From assembly GCA_030247675.1 (NCBI GenBank), contig JAOTRX010000002.1, forward strand, positions 1,550,001-1,614,000: DNA of 64,000 nt, read 5' to 3'. Position 1 is the stretch's first letter. Every line of letters begins with the position of its first letter. The position numbers and the translations under genes were made by a program. This document shows positions 16,765 through 25,380 of the stretch, one piece after another. This DNA comes from Desulforhopalus sp. (GTDB lineage: Bacteria > Desulfobacterota > Desulfobulbia > Desulfobulbales > Desulfocapsaceae). The notes under the pieces were generated by a model that was not told where the DNA came from, made no database searches, and saw only the letters and a program-made list of their open reading frames with translations.

Positions 16765-17126
16765 AACAATCCCGAGATCCTTTGCCGACCGGCTGGCCGT
16801 CGCCTCTCTGTATCCCTGTTGATACTGATATGAATCGATTTTCTATCTATCATGTTGAAATATAAATGTAATATATTGTTTTTCTTCGATCCGTATATGA
16901 ATCGTTATGTTTTTTAATTGAATTAAGTAGTTTGTAGTATCTTGATTCGGATTTGTATCAAGTCCCCCCGGCTCTTTCTGGCCATACTCCTCCCTAACCG
17001 GCAGTAATTTTGCGAAATACTTTCAGTCTTCACTTCCGGACTGAGATTTGCAATTCCCTTAGCGTTGCCGTACCGGCGGCTTCAATGCTCGCCGTTTCGT
17101 TAAAACTGCACATGGAGAGGTGGCGC
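16765..17126 (+). promoter_or_regulatory. Regulatory region of the glutamate dehydrogenase operon
   Basis: An AT-rich 362-base region. ATATGAATCG occurs twice, at 16828-16837 and 16895-16904 (67 bases apart), and an inverted repeat CTTGAT/ATCAAG lies at 16941-16946 and 16957-16962. These sit about 40-170 bases upstream of a sigma-54-like promoter and are candidate binding sites for the PAS activator encoded just before. Assignment is by position only. Confidence 0.45.
16999..17014 (+). promoter_or_regulatory. Candidate sigma-54 promoter upstream of glutamate dehydrogenase
   Basis: The sequence CGGCAG, five bases (TAATT), then TTGCG keeps the invariant GG at -24 and GC at -12 with exact spacing. 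Transcription would begin near 17026, before the chosen start at 17127 but after an upstream in-frame TTG at 17010, which argues against the longer protein. Confidence 0.55.
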
Positions 17127-20100
17127 ATGATCGTTGACGATCACGGGCAAATACTTGCCCAAGTAGAAAAATCCGTTTTCAGCACCCAGGCCAGATTGGT
17201 GGCAAATCTCGCCTGGTTGAAGGCCAGCATGCATCCCTATTTCTTTTTCTGCAACAGTGAGGATATTGAAGAGGTGGCGGTTCTCGCCTCCGATCTCCAT
17301 CTTCTCGAACACAATCGGCGCTTTATCCTTGCCGACAATGAAAAGAATGTGAGCATCGCCCAGCTGGGGGTGCCCGGAGCCCTGTACGCGGCTCTGCGGT
17401 CGTTGCCGGAAAAGCCCATCGCTTATGCCCAGCTGCACACCTCGTATGCGCCGGTTCCCAACACCGCATTTCCCCTTGAGGTGCTGGAGTTCGATTTCAA
17501 TTGTCAGAGCGATGAGGGGCAGGCCCTTACCGCCGATCAGGCAGCTGTTCCTGGTGAGGTGGTAGAGGCGGTGCAGGCCAGGATTGCCGCCAAGTACAAC
17601 GATTTTCCGGCCGGTGAAGCCCTGCCGCTGCTTGACCTCCTCTGGCAAAACAACAAGAAATATGTCCGTACTTCGCCGATCCAGCGAATCGCCCGCCTGC
17701 TTTGGCTGTTTGGTCAGTGCCGCTTCCTCGGCGGGGTTTTCCTCGACGTCGAGGAAGGCTCCGGCGTAGCCGGGGTACCGGAGTCGCGGGTGATGTTCGG
17801 GGTCGCCAATCCGCCGGAAAGAGGCTTTTTGCTGCAGATCCTCGAGGTCTTCCGGCGTCTCGATCTGAAGGTGCATCGCGCCTATTGTCTCACCCTCCAC
17901 GAGGGAGAGCAGCCGTTTTTCCTCGCGACCTTCTATGTTTCCACAAGCGAGGGTGCGCTGATTTCTAGGGACTCACAGCTTTTTGCCTTTCTGCGCGCGG
18001 AGATGTACACGACTCTTCTGATGCCGATGACCTCTCTTTCGTACGAGAAATTCGTCGCCGGAGGCATCGCCGGCGGTCCGGATGCAACCTTGGTCCACGC
18101 CTTTATCGGCTTTTGCCATACCAATCTTGCCCATGCCCATCCGGACAGCTTTGATCTGGAGGGGGTGTCGCGGGCCTTCCACAACCATCCGGAGCTGACC
18201 CTGCAGCTGGTTCGCCTGTTTCACGCCAGGTTTTCTCCGGAGGCGCGGCAGTTGGGACTTGATTACCAGCAGGTGCGGCTTGAGACGGCCGATATGGTCG
18301 AAAATTTTACTACCGGCCGGCGCTTTCTTGACCAGTTCCGGCGGACCATCTTTCGCTGCTGCCTGCTCTTTGTCAACCACACCCTGAAGACCAACTTCTT
18401 CATCGCCGAGAAACGGGCCCTGGCCTTTCGCCTTGATCCGGCCTACTTGGCTGGGCTGGAAGGCGATTTTACCCGCGATTTGCCAGCCGATCGGCCCTTC
18501 CGCATCAGCTATTTTTCCTGCCGGTCGGGTGCCGCCTACCATATCGGTTTCTCCGATATCGCCCGCGGCGGCTGGCGGACGGTCATTACCCAGGGCCGTG
18601 ATGATTATGTCACCGCCGCCAATAACCTGTTCAAGGAGACCTATGTCCTGGCCCATACCCAACATCTGAAAAACAAGGATATCTACGAAGGCGGTTCGAA
18701 GATGGTTGCCGTTCTCCGGGCCGAAGAGGGCGGTGATAGCGGGCGGATGCGCCGCCAGCTGCATCTCCTTCAGTATGCCCTGCTCAGCGGCTTTCTTGAT
18801 CTCTTCGTAACGAAGGATGGTAGGGCCAGTGATCCACGGATAGTTGATTATTACCGGGAAGAGGAGCCCATCGAACTCGGTCCGGACGAGAACATGCACG
18901 ACAGCATGATCGAGCTGGTGGCCCGGGAGGCGGTGCGACGCGGCTATGTCCTCGGGCCTGGGATTATGTCGAGCAAGAAGGTGGGCATCAACCATAAGGA
19001 TTACGGGGTGACCTCAAACGGCGTCATCCGCTTTGCCGAGGTGTGTTTGGCAACCCTTGGCATCGATATGGCCCGCGATCCCTTCCGGGTGATCTTCACC
19101 GGCGGGCCGAACGGCGATGTTGCCGGCAATTGCCTGGCCATCCTGCTCGAACGCTGCGCCAAGGTGGCGATACCGCTGATCCTCGACGGGTCGGCAGCCC
19201 TGGTCGATCCGCAAGGCATCGACCATGACGCCCTGCGCGAAATTATCCTGAAAGATGATGTACGTGCCTTCAACCCGCAGGCCCTGCACCCCGGCGGCTA
19301 CCTCCTCTACCGCACCGTCACCCGCCGGCAGGGTATGCAGGAGCTGTTTAAAAAGGTGACACGAACGGCCGATGGCCTGGTGGAGGAATGGGTCTCCAAC
19401 GACGAATTTTACAAGGAATACAACGCCCTGATCTTTACCGTGCCGGCCGACTTGTTCATCCCGGCCGGCGGCAGGCCGGAGACGGTCGATGCCGGCAACT
19501 GGCGGGGTTTTTTTACCGAGGACGGCGAACCGACTTGCCGGGTTATCGTCGAGGGGGCGAATTCCTTTATCACCCCCGAAGCGCGGGCCGCCCTGCAGAA
19601 GGGGGGGATTATCCTGATGCGCGACGCCTCGGCTAATAAGTGCGGGGTTATTTCCTCCTCCTATGAGATCATCGCCAATCTTCTGCTCAGCGAGGAGGAG
19701 TTTCTCGCCCATAAACCGGAGTATGTCGCCGATGTCCTGCAGATATTGCAAAAACGGGCGGAAGAAGAGGCCAAGGTCATCTTTAGGCGGCACCGGGAGG
19801 CGGCCGGGGAACTTCTCTATACCGATATCTCCAATGATGTGAGCCGGGAGATCAACGACTGCTATGCCCGATTGTTCAGCTATTTTCAGGGGCATCCCGA
19901 GGTCTGCGACCAGCCTTTATACCATCAGGCCATCCTTGATCACCTGCCAAGGATGCTGACCAGGGACGGCAGCCCGTTTAGCAACAGGATCGGCCGCTTG
20001 CCGGAAAAAATCAAATTTGCCATTTTGGCCAGTGAGATCTCGTCCTCCATGGTCTATCACGGCAACCGCGATGATGCCTTTCTTGAGGCGGTAAACGGAC

Positions 20101-20150
20101 ATCTGCAGCGGAGGGCCATGGTCAAGGGCCGGGACGACGGCAGGTCATGA
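17127..20150 (+). CDS. Large NAD-dependent glutamate dehydrogenase
   Basis: A 1007-residue enzyme of the 110-120 kDa NAD-GDH class: oxidative deamination of glutamate to 2-oxoglutarate and ammonium, making NADH. The N-terminal half is regulatory. The catalytic half shows IARGGWRTV, the substrate-lysine region YEGGSKMVAVL, FTGGPNGDVAGN for the dinucleotide fold, and VEGANSFITPEAR. Start ATG 17127 is chosen because GGAGAGG lies six bases upstream and because the putative sigma-54 promoter would start RNA after the longer alternatives. It is followed by gabT and an aldehyde oxidoreductase; GDH would recycle the glutamate that GabT produces. Confidence 0.92.
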   Translation: MIVDDHGQILAQVEKSVFSTQARLVANLAWLKASMHPYFFFCNSEDIEEVAVLASDLHLLEHNRRFILADNEKNVSIAQLGVPGALYAALRSLPEKPIAYAQLHTSYAPVPNTAFPLEVLEFDFNCQSDEGQALTADQAAVPGEVVEAVQARIAAKYNDFPAGEALPLLDLLWQNNKKYVRTSPIQRIARLLWLFGQCRFLGGVFLDVEEGSGVAGVPESRVMFGVANPPERGFLLQILEVFRRLDLKVHRAYCLTLHEGEQPFFLATFYVSTSEGALISRDSQLFAFLRAEMYTTLLMPMTSLSYEKFVAGGIAGGPDATLVHAFIGFCHTNLAHAHPDSFDLEGVSRAFHNHPELTLQLVRLFHARFSPEARQLGLDYQQVRLETADMVENFTTGRRFLDQFRRTIFRCCLLFVNHTLKTNFFIAEKRALAFRLDPAYLAGLEGDFTRDLPADRPFRISYFSCRSGAAYHIGFSDIARGGWRTVITQGRDDYVTAANNLFKETYVLAHTQHLKNKDIYEGGSKMVAVLRAEEGGDSGRMRRQLHLLQYALLSGFLDLFVTKDGRASDPRIVDYYREEEPIELGPDENMHDSMIELVAREAVRRGYVLGPGIMSSKKVGINHKDYGVTSNGVIRFAEVCLATLGIDMARDPFRVIFTGGPNGDVAGNCLAILLERCAKVAIPLILDGSAALVDPQGIDHDALREIILKDDVRAFNPQALHPGGYLLYRTVTRRQGMQELFKKVTRTADGLVEEWVSNDEFYKEYNALIFTVPADLFIPAGGRPETVDAGNWRGFFTEDGEPTCRVIVEGANSFITPEARAALQKGGIILMRDASANKCGVISSSYEIIANLLLSEEEFLAHKPEYVADVLQILQKRAEEEAKVIFRRHREAAGELLYTDISNDVSREINDCYARLFSYFQGHPEVCDQPLYHQAILDHLPRMLTRDGSPFSNRIGRLPEKIKFAILASEISSSMVYHGNRDDAFLEAVNGHLQRRAMVKGRDDGRS

Positions 20151-20280
20151 GGAGAGCCATGCGGATGGCGTATATTTTGCATATCGATGGTGGATCGATT
20201 GACCTTGATGGTTTCGGGCGTTCCGGACCATCGTTAGTATCTTAAAAAATCATTTCTTGTTTTTTACAAAGAGGAAACCA

Positions 20281-21591
20281 ATGAATACCAAACAAACCAA
20301 TAGCAACCTGCACGAACGTCGTAATGCCATTATCGCCAAAGGCAATGTCAGCGGTACCGATCGCTATATCGCCTCCGCCAAAGGGGCCATTCTCACCGAT
20401 GTTGAGGGCAATGACTACATCGATTTCGGCGGCGGCATCGCGGTAATGAATGTCGGCCACTCGCACCCGAAGGTCGTCCAGGCGATCAAAGACCAGGCGG
20501 AAAAATTCACCCATACCTGTTTCATGGTCACCCCCTATGAGGGACCGGTTACGCTTGCCGAGAAGCTGTGCGCCGCCGTCCCCGGTGATTTCCCGAAGGC
20601 TGCGATGTTTGTCAACAGCGGTGCCGAGGCAGTCGAGAATGCTGTGAAAATTGCCCGGTATTACACCAAGAAAACGGCGATTATCGCCTTTGAGAACGGC
20701 TTTCATGGTCGGACCCTGATGGGCATGACCCTGACCTCCAAGGCCAAGCCTTACAAAATGGGCATGGGGCCATACGCCCCGGAGGTGTACCGGATGCCCT
20801 TTGCCAACTGCTACCGTTGCCCCTATGGTCAGCAGTATCCGGGATGCGAGGTTGCCTGCGCCGATAAGCTGGAGGAATTTTTCGTTCATTATGTCCCGGC
20901 CGAGCAGGTGGCTGCCATTATTTTTGAGCCGGTGCAGGGTGAAGGTGGTTTCGTCGCCCCACCGCAGGAGTATTTCAAGAAGCTGCAGAAAATCTGCCAG
21001 GCAAATAATATTCTCCTCATCGCCGATGAGGTGCAGAGCGGTATCGGCCGCACTGGCACGATGTTTGCCATGGAGCAGTACGGCGTTGCCGCCGACCTGA
21101 CCACCGTCGCCAAGAGCCTCGCCGCCGGTATGCCGCTTTCCGCCGTCGTCGGCAAAAAGGAGATCATGGACAGTGTCCACGCCTCCGGCATCGGCGGCAC
21201 CTACAACGGCAATCCCCTGGCCTGTGCCGCGGCCCTGGCGGTGTTTGATATCTTTGCTGAGGAAAAGCTGTTGGAAAAAGGTAAGAAGCTCGGCAATACA
21301 CTGCGGGAGGCCCTGCAACAGATGCAGAAAGAGCATGCGATCATCGGCGATGTGCGCGGTCTCGGACCGATGATGGCCATGGAGCTGGTCAAAGACCGCA
21401 CCACCAAGGAGCCGGCAACGGCAGAAACCAAAGCACTGGTAAAATTCTGTTTTGACCGGGGGCTGATTATTCTTGCCTGCGGCGCCTACGGCAACAATAT
21501 CAGGTTCCTGATGCCGCTGGTCATTACCGACGAGCAGCTGCAGCGCGGACTGGCCATCGTCCGCGAAGGTCTTGCGGCCATCAGTGCCTAA
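20281..21591 (+). CDS. gabT: 4-aminobutyrate (omega-amino acid) aminotransferase
   Basis: A 436-residue PLP enzyme of class III (fold type I). It carries FVNSGAEAVENAVKIAR, FHGRTLMGMTLTSKA, the Asp motif IADEVQSGIGRTG, and the PLP lysine in TTVAKSLAAGMPLSAVVG. It would transfer the amino group of GABA to 2-oxoglutarate, giving succinic semialdehyde and glutamate; beta-alanine or another omega-amine cannot be excluded. ATG 20281 with AGAGGAAA upstream is chosen over an earlier start without a site. It is 130 bases after glutamate dehydrogenase and 24 bases before aldehyde:ferredoxin oxidoreductase, fitting a deaminate-transaminate-oxidise pathway. Confidence 0.9.
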   Translation: MNTKQTNSNLHERRNAIIAKGNVSGTDRYIASAKGAILTDVEGNDYIDFGGGIAVMNVGHSHPKVVQAIKDQAEKFTHTCFMVTPYEGPVTLAEKLCAAVPGDFPKAAMFVNSGAEAVENAVKIARYYTKKTAIIAFENGFHGRTLMGMTLTSKAKPYKMGMGPYAPEVYRMPFANCYRCPYGQQYPGCEVACADKLEEFFVHYVPAEQVAAIIFEPVQGEGGFVAPPQEYFKKLQKICQANNILLIADEVQSGIGRTGTMFAMEQYGVAADLTTVAKSLAAGMPLSAVVGKKEIMDSVHASGIGGTYNGNPLACAAALAVFDIFAEEKLLEKGKKLGNTLREALQQMQKEHAIIGDVRGLGPMMAMELVKDRTTKEPATAETKALVKFCFDRGLIILACGAYGNNIRFLMPLVITDEQLQRGLAIVREGLAAISA

Positions 21592-21615
21592 GGGACAATC
21601 ATAAAAGGAGAGACG

Positions 21616-23376
21616 ATGTTCGGATTTTATAATCGTATTTTGACCATTGATCTCACAGCCCGAAACTTCGTCATCGTACCTCTTGGTGACGAAGTTCTGG
21701 CCGAGTGCTTTGGGGGTAAGGGCCTGGCTACCCGCCTGCTGCTTGACCGCAATCCGGTGGGCGTCGATGCCCTGGCCCCGGAGAACCATCTCATCTTCGC
21801 CACCGGCCCCTTCTGCGGTGGCAGGCTGTGGGGTGGCAGCCGTTATGGCGTATACACCAAATCGCCGCAGACCGGCTTTTATTCCGAATCCTATTCGGGC
21901 GGTAAGGTGCCCGAGGCCATTGATGCCGCAGGCTTTGACGCCGTTGTCCTGCACGGTAAATCGTCTGAGCCGACCGTCTTGTCCATTCATCCGGACGGGG
22001 TGGTCTTTCATGCCGCTCAAGATCTATGGGGCATGGAAACCTTTGCGGCGGAGGAGGCGGCAGTGGCCCGCTTTGCCTACCAACAGGAAGGATTTGCCAA
22101 GCGCGGCGCGGTGGTTATCGGTCCGGCTGGGGAAAATCTGGTCCGTTACGCGATAATTGCCAATGATAAATGGCGTTGCGCCGGACGGACCGGGGTCGGG
22201 GCGGTCATGGGCTCAAAACTGGTCAAGGCCATCGTCTTTCAGGGCGACCGCAAAAGGGCCTATGCCGACCCGGAGGGCGTGGCCGAGTATGCCAAGAATT
22301 TCTCCAAGACCAACATCGAGCATCCCGGGGTCAAGGCCTATAAGAAGATGGGCACGACGATGATGGTCACCCTCATGAACCATAACGGGGCCTTCCCGGC
22401 CCGCTACTGGAACCAGGGGACCGTTGACCACGTCGAGCAGATCAGCGGCGAGCGGTACCATGAGGAGCACGAGGTTAAGCCGCATGCCTGCGCCAAATGC
22501 TTCATGGCCTGTGGCCGTATGGCGAAGCTGAGCAAGGGGCGGCATAAGGATCTCAAGCTGGAAGGGCCGGAGTACGAAACCATCTACTCCTTTGGTGGCC
22601 TGTGCATGATCACCGAGATGGAGGAGATCGCCTATCTCAACGATCTCTGCGACCGCCTCGGCATGGATACCATCACCGCCGGCAATCTCTGCGCCCTATT
22701 TATGGAGGCAAAGAGCAAGGGCCGGGTTGATTATGAGATCGAATATGGCGATGCCGATCAGGTGGCGGCGCTGATCGAGAAGATTGCTGCGCGTCAGGAT
22801 GTCGGCGACGTCCTCGCCGATGGCATTATTCGCGCCTCTAAGGAGTGGGGGCTTACCGACCTGGCGATCCACGTCAAAGGGCTTGAGCCTGCGGGGTATG
22901 AGCCGCGGGTCCTCAAGGGAATGGGGCTGACCTTTGCCACCTCTCCGCGTGGTGCCTGCCATCTGCGAACCACCTTCTATAAACCGGAATTGTCGGGAAT
23001 GATTCCCCCTGATCAGATCAAGGATAAGGCGGCGCTGCTCATCGAGTTTGAGAACCGCCTGAATATCTTTGACACCCTGGTTCTCTGCCGCTTTTACCGG
23101 GATTTATATACTTGGGCGGAGCTGGAGAAAGCCATCACCCTGGCAACCGGGGTGGCAGCGGCCAAGGAAGACCTGGAGAAGATTGCCGCCCGGATCGTCA
23201 ATATGACCCGGCAGTTTAATCTTCGCGAGGGTCTGCGGCCGGAAGATGACCATCTGCCGCCAAGGCTGCACAAGGAAAAGCTCCCGGATGGCCGGGCGCT
23301 TAGCGCAGACGAGATGGAGTACCTGCTGAACGATTACTACCGCCTTCGCGGCTGGGATCTTCAGGACGCCGCCTAA
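21616..23376 (+). CDS. aor: Tungsten-containing aldehyde:ferredoxin oxidoreductase
   Basis: A 586-residue cytoplasmic enzyme oxidising an aldehyde to an acid with reduction of ferredoxin. It contains AOR_N with GGKGLATRLL, the pterin-binding stretches, the [4Fe-4S] ligands CAKCFMAC plus a late cysteine in TLVLCRFYRD, and a LRTTFY segment. The length is a little under the usual 600-620 but all domains are present. AGGAGA lies seven bases before the ATG. Directly behind gabT, its likely substrate is succinic semialdehyde; that is inference from context, since AOR enzymes are often broad. The stop codon touches a dispersed two-hairpin repeat. Confidence 0.92.
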   Translation: MFGFYNRILTIDLTARNFVIVPLGDEVLAECFGGKGLATRLLLDRNPVGVDALAPENHLIFATGPFCGGRLWGGSRYGVYTKSPQTGFYSESYSGGKVPEAIDAAGFDAVVLHGKSSEPTVLSIHPDGVVFHAAQDLWGMETFAAEEAAVARFAYQQEGFAKRGAVVIGPAGENLVRYAIIANDKWRCAGRTGVGAVMGSKLVKAIVFQGDRKRAYADPEGVAEYAKNFSKTNIEHPGVKAYKKMGTTMMVTLMNHNGAFPARYWNQGTVDHVEQISGERYHEEHEVKPHACAKCFMACGRMAKLSKGRHKDLKLEGPEYETIYSFGGLCMITEMEEIAYLNDLCDRLGMDTITAGNLCALFMEAKSKGRVDYEIEYGDADQVAALIEKIAARQDVGDVLADGIIRASKEWGLTDLAIHVKGLEPAGYEPRVLKGMGLTFATSPRGACHLRTTFYKPELSGMIPPDQIKDKAALLIEFENRLNIFDTLVLCRFYRDLYTWAELEKAITLATGVAAAKEDLEKIAARIVNMTRQFNLREGLRPEDDHLPPRLHKEKLPDGRALSADEMEYLLNDYYRLRGWDLQDAA

Positions 23377-23431
23377 AGCTGAGTTGAGCAGCTTGTCTGC
23401 TCAAACGAAACGTATGCCCTTGTGGTATAAA
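23375..23431 (+). repeat. Two-hairpin dispersed repeat, copy A
   Basis: First hairpin: TTGAGCAG (23384-23391), loop CTTGT, CTGCTCAA (23397-23404), an 8-base-pair perfect stem. Linker ACGAAACG. Second hairpin: TATGCC (23413-23418), loop CTTGT, GGTATA (23424-23429). It starts at the stop codon of the aldehyde oxidoreductase gene. The same unit recurs at 25326, 26554 and twice at 45100-45211. Confidence 0.85.
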
Positions 23432-23683
23432 AGATGCTGGCCGGGTGGTTTGAACCTTTCGCCCGGCGGCATCGGTTTTCACCAGTATGGCAAGGAGGCC
23501 CGGTGCACCCGGGTCTCCTTGTCGGCTCTTTTCCCTACTGCACACCTTTCGGAGCAATACCGCAATTGCCGTGAAGCTTGAGCCCGGCCCGCCCTTTCCC
23601 CTTGTCATCCATGCAAAAATACCGTATTGGTCGTTCTGGCCGGTCTTTAAAGATGTACCGATATTTCGAGAATGGAGTAAATA

Positions 23684-24253
23684 TTGAATAATAACGAGAT
23701 ATTACGAAGTGTTCGCTATATCCTCTCCCTGGGCGATGAAAAGATGATTGCCCTCTTTGCTCTGGGCGGCTGCCGGGTTAGCCGCGAGCAGGTGTGTAAC
23801 TGGCTGAAGAAAGACGATGATCCTGCACAGCAGAATTGCACCGACGGGGAACTTGCCCGCTTTCTCAACGGTTTGATCACCAAAAAAAGGGGGACAAAGG
23901 AAGGCCCGCCGGTCGAGGTGGAAAATCGCCTCAACAACAACATTGTTTTGCGAAAGTTGAAGATTGCCTTTAACCTGCAAAGTGTCGATATGCTGCAGAT
24001 CATGGCCCAGGCCGGCTTGCCCATCAGTGACCATGAGCTGAGCGCCTTTTTTCGCAAAGCAGACCACAAACATTACCGCCCCTGCAAGGACCAGGTCTTA
24101 CGAAATTTCCTGAAAGGTCTGCAGATGCGGTTTCGACCTCATGATCCCGGCCAGGCGAAACAGGCGGGGCAATCATCCACATACCTACCACCCGGAGAGC
24201 ATGATGAAGAAGACCGAGTACCGCCGACCGTCTGGCAAAAACGCAAAAATTGA
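23684..24253 (+). CDS. DUF1456 (YehS-type) protein
   Basis: A 189-residue protein with two copies of the DUF1456 repeat: NEILRSVRYILSLGDEKMIALFALGG near the start and NNNIVLRKLKIAFNLQSVDMLQIM in the middle, each followed by a short helix and a KR/R-rich turn. It starts at TTG 23684, where GGAG is eight bases upstream and the alignment with YehS-like N-termini fits. The last 35 residues are Pro/His-rich and overlap the start of the next gene in another frame, so the two are translationally linked. Function unknown; cytoplasmic. Confidence 0.88.
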   Translation: MNNNEILRSVRYILSLGDEKMIALFALGGCRVSREQVCNWLKKDDDPAQQNCTDGELARFLNGLITKKRGTKEGPPVEVENRLNNNIVLRKLKIAFNLQSVDMLQIMAQAGLPISDHELSAFFRKADHKHYRPCKDQVLRNFLKGLQMRFRPHDPGQAKQAGQSSTYLPPGEHDEEDRVPPTVWQKRKN

Positions 24254-25127
24254 CGCCTTCACAGTCGCCGAAGAAGATACCCTGCTGCACTTTTTGATCA
24301 CCAAATTACCACAGAAGAGCCGCAACCTCGTCAAGACGGTACTGAAAGACCGGCAGGTTTTCGTTGAGAAGAAGGCGATAACGCAATTTGACCACCCCCT
24401 CATCCCCGGCCAGCAGGTGGAGGTACGATGGGACCGCGTCGCCGCGGCAACCGAGGGCCCGGGCTTGAAGATAATCCACGAAGACGAGGATATCATCGTC
24501 ATTGATAAGCCATCCGGCCTTTTGACGGTGGCAACCGATAAGGAAAAGCGCAAAACCGCTTACGCCATGCTCAGTGACTACGTCAAGTCGCAGGATCCGC
24601 AGAATAAGATCTTCATTATTCACCGCCTCGACCGGGAGACCTCCGGCCTCCTGATGTTTGCTAAAAATGAAACCATCAAGAAAAAGATCCAGGAGACCTG
24701 GGAGACAACCATCGCCGAGCGCACCTACGTTGCCGTCGTTGAGGGCCGGGTTGAACCGGCGGAGGGTACCATCACCTCCTGGCTCACCGAGAGCAGTGCC
24801 CTGATCGTCTATTCCTCTCAAAAACCGCATCTTGGCAAAAAGGCCATCACCCACTACAAGAAAATCCGTGATAACGGCACCTTCTCACTATTGCAGCTGA
24901 ATCTGGAAACCGGCCGAAAGCACCAGATCCGGGTGCACATGCAGGAGATCCATCACCCCATCGTCGGCGACGACAAGTACGGGGCAAGCGAAAATCCTCT
25001 CCGCCGTATGGGATTGCATGCCCAGGTCCTCGCCTTCATCCACCCGAAAACCAACAAGCTCTGCCGTTTCGAAACAGCCATTCCCGGGAAATTTTTGCGG
25101 CTCTTCGGTCCTGCCAAAAAACCCTGA
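24204..25127 (+). CDS. RluA-family pseudouridine synthase with S4 domain
   Basis: A 307-residue rRNA or tRNA pseudouridine synthase. An N-terminal S4-like RNA-binding domain (about 18-75) is followed by the catalytic domain with IVIDKPSGLLTVATD, the active-site Asp in HRLDRETSGLLMFA, and the closing LETGRKHQIRVHM and HAQVLAFIHP motifs. ATG 24204 has GGAG six bases upstream; the adjacent ATG 24201 is possible. It overlaps the DUF1456 gene by 50 bases. The exact target uridine cannot be assigned among RluC/RluD-like enzymes. This is a separate paralogue from the split enzyme at 41.3-42.8 kb. Confidence 0.92.
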   Translation: MKKTEYRRPSGKNAKIDAFTVAEEDTLLHFLITKLPQKSRNLVKTVLKDRQVFVEKKAITQFDHPLIPGQQVEVRWDRVAAATEGPGLKIIHEDEDIIVIDKPSGLLTVATDKEKRKTAYAMLSDYVKSQDPQNKIFIIHRLDRETSGLLMFAKNETIKKKIQETWETTIAERTYVAVVEGRVEPAEGTITSWLTESSALIVYSSQKPHLGKKAITHYKKIRDNGTFSLLQLNLETGRKHQIRVHMQEIHHPIVGDDKYGASENPLRRMGLHAQVLAFIHPKTNKLCRFETAIPGKFLRLFGPAKKP

Positions 25128-25325
25128 TTGCCGGCCGGCCATCATCAGGGCAAGACGTTTTTCCGAAAACGCCATAGTCAGGTCTCTTGTGGCATATTGA
25201 AGCCGCTCATCAAAAAGACAATTTGAAAGTCACAGACTTTCTATTTCTTTGCACACCTATGCGGCACCGCAGGTAGCCTACGGCAAGAAGGATGACGATA
25301 TTTTTTCCGGGAGATGGAAAAAATC

Positions 25326-25380
25326 AAAGTGAGTTGAGCAGCTCGTCTGCTCAACGAAAGGTACGTCCTTGCCGTATATA
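25326..25380 (+). repeat. Two-hairpin dispersed repeat, copy B
   Basis: First stem TTGAGCAG (25334-25341) and CTGCTCAA (25347-25354) is perfect with loop CTCGT. The linker is shortened, and the second hairpin has shifted to TACG/CGTA around a seven-base loop containing CCTTGC. It overlaps the last codons of the leftward aminotransferase gene by about 30 bases, so the repeat supplies its stop codon region. Confidence 0.8.

Noticed and set aside
17010..17126. Longer N-terminus for glutamate dehydrogenase starting at TTG 17010
   Set aside because: It overlaps the putative sigma-54 promoter, lacks a ribosome site and adds unlike sequence.
20242..22020. 592-codon minus-strand frame over gabT and the start of the aldehyde oxidoreductase gene
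   Set aside because: Crosses two well-supported genes on the other strand and has no recognisable domain.
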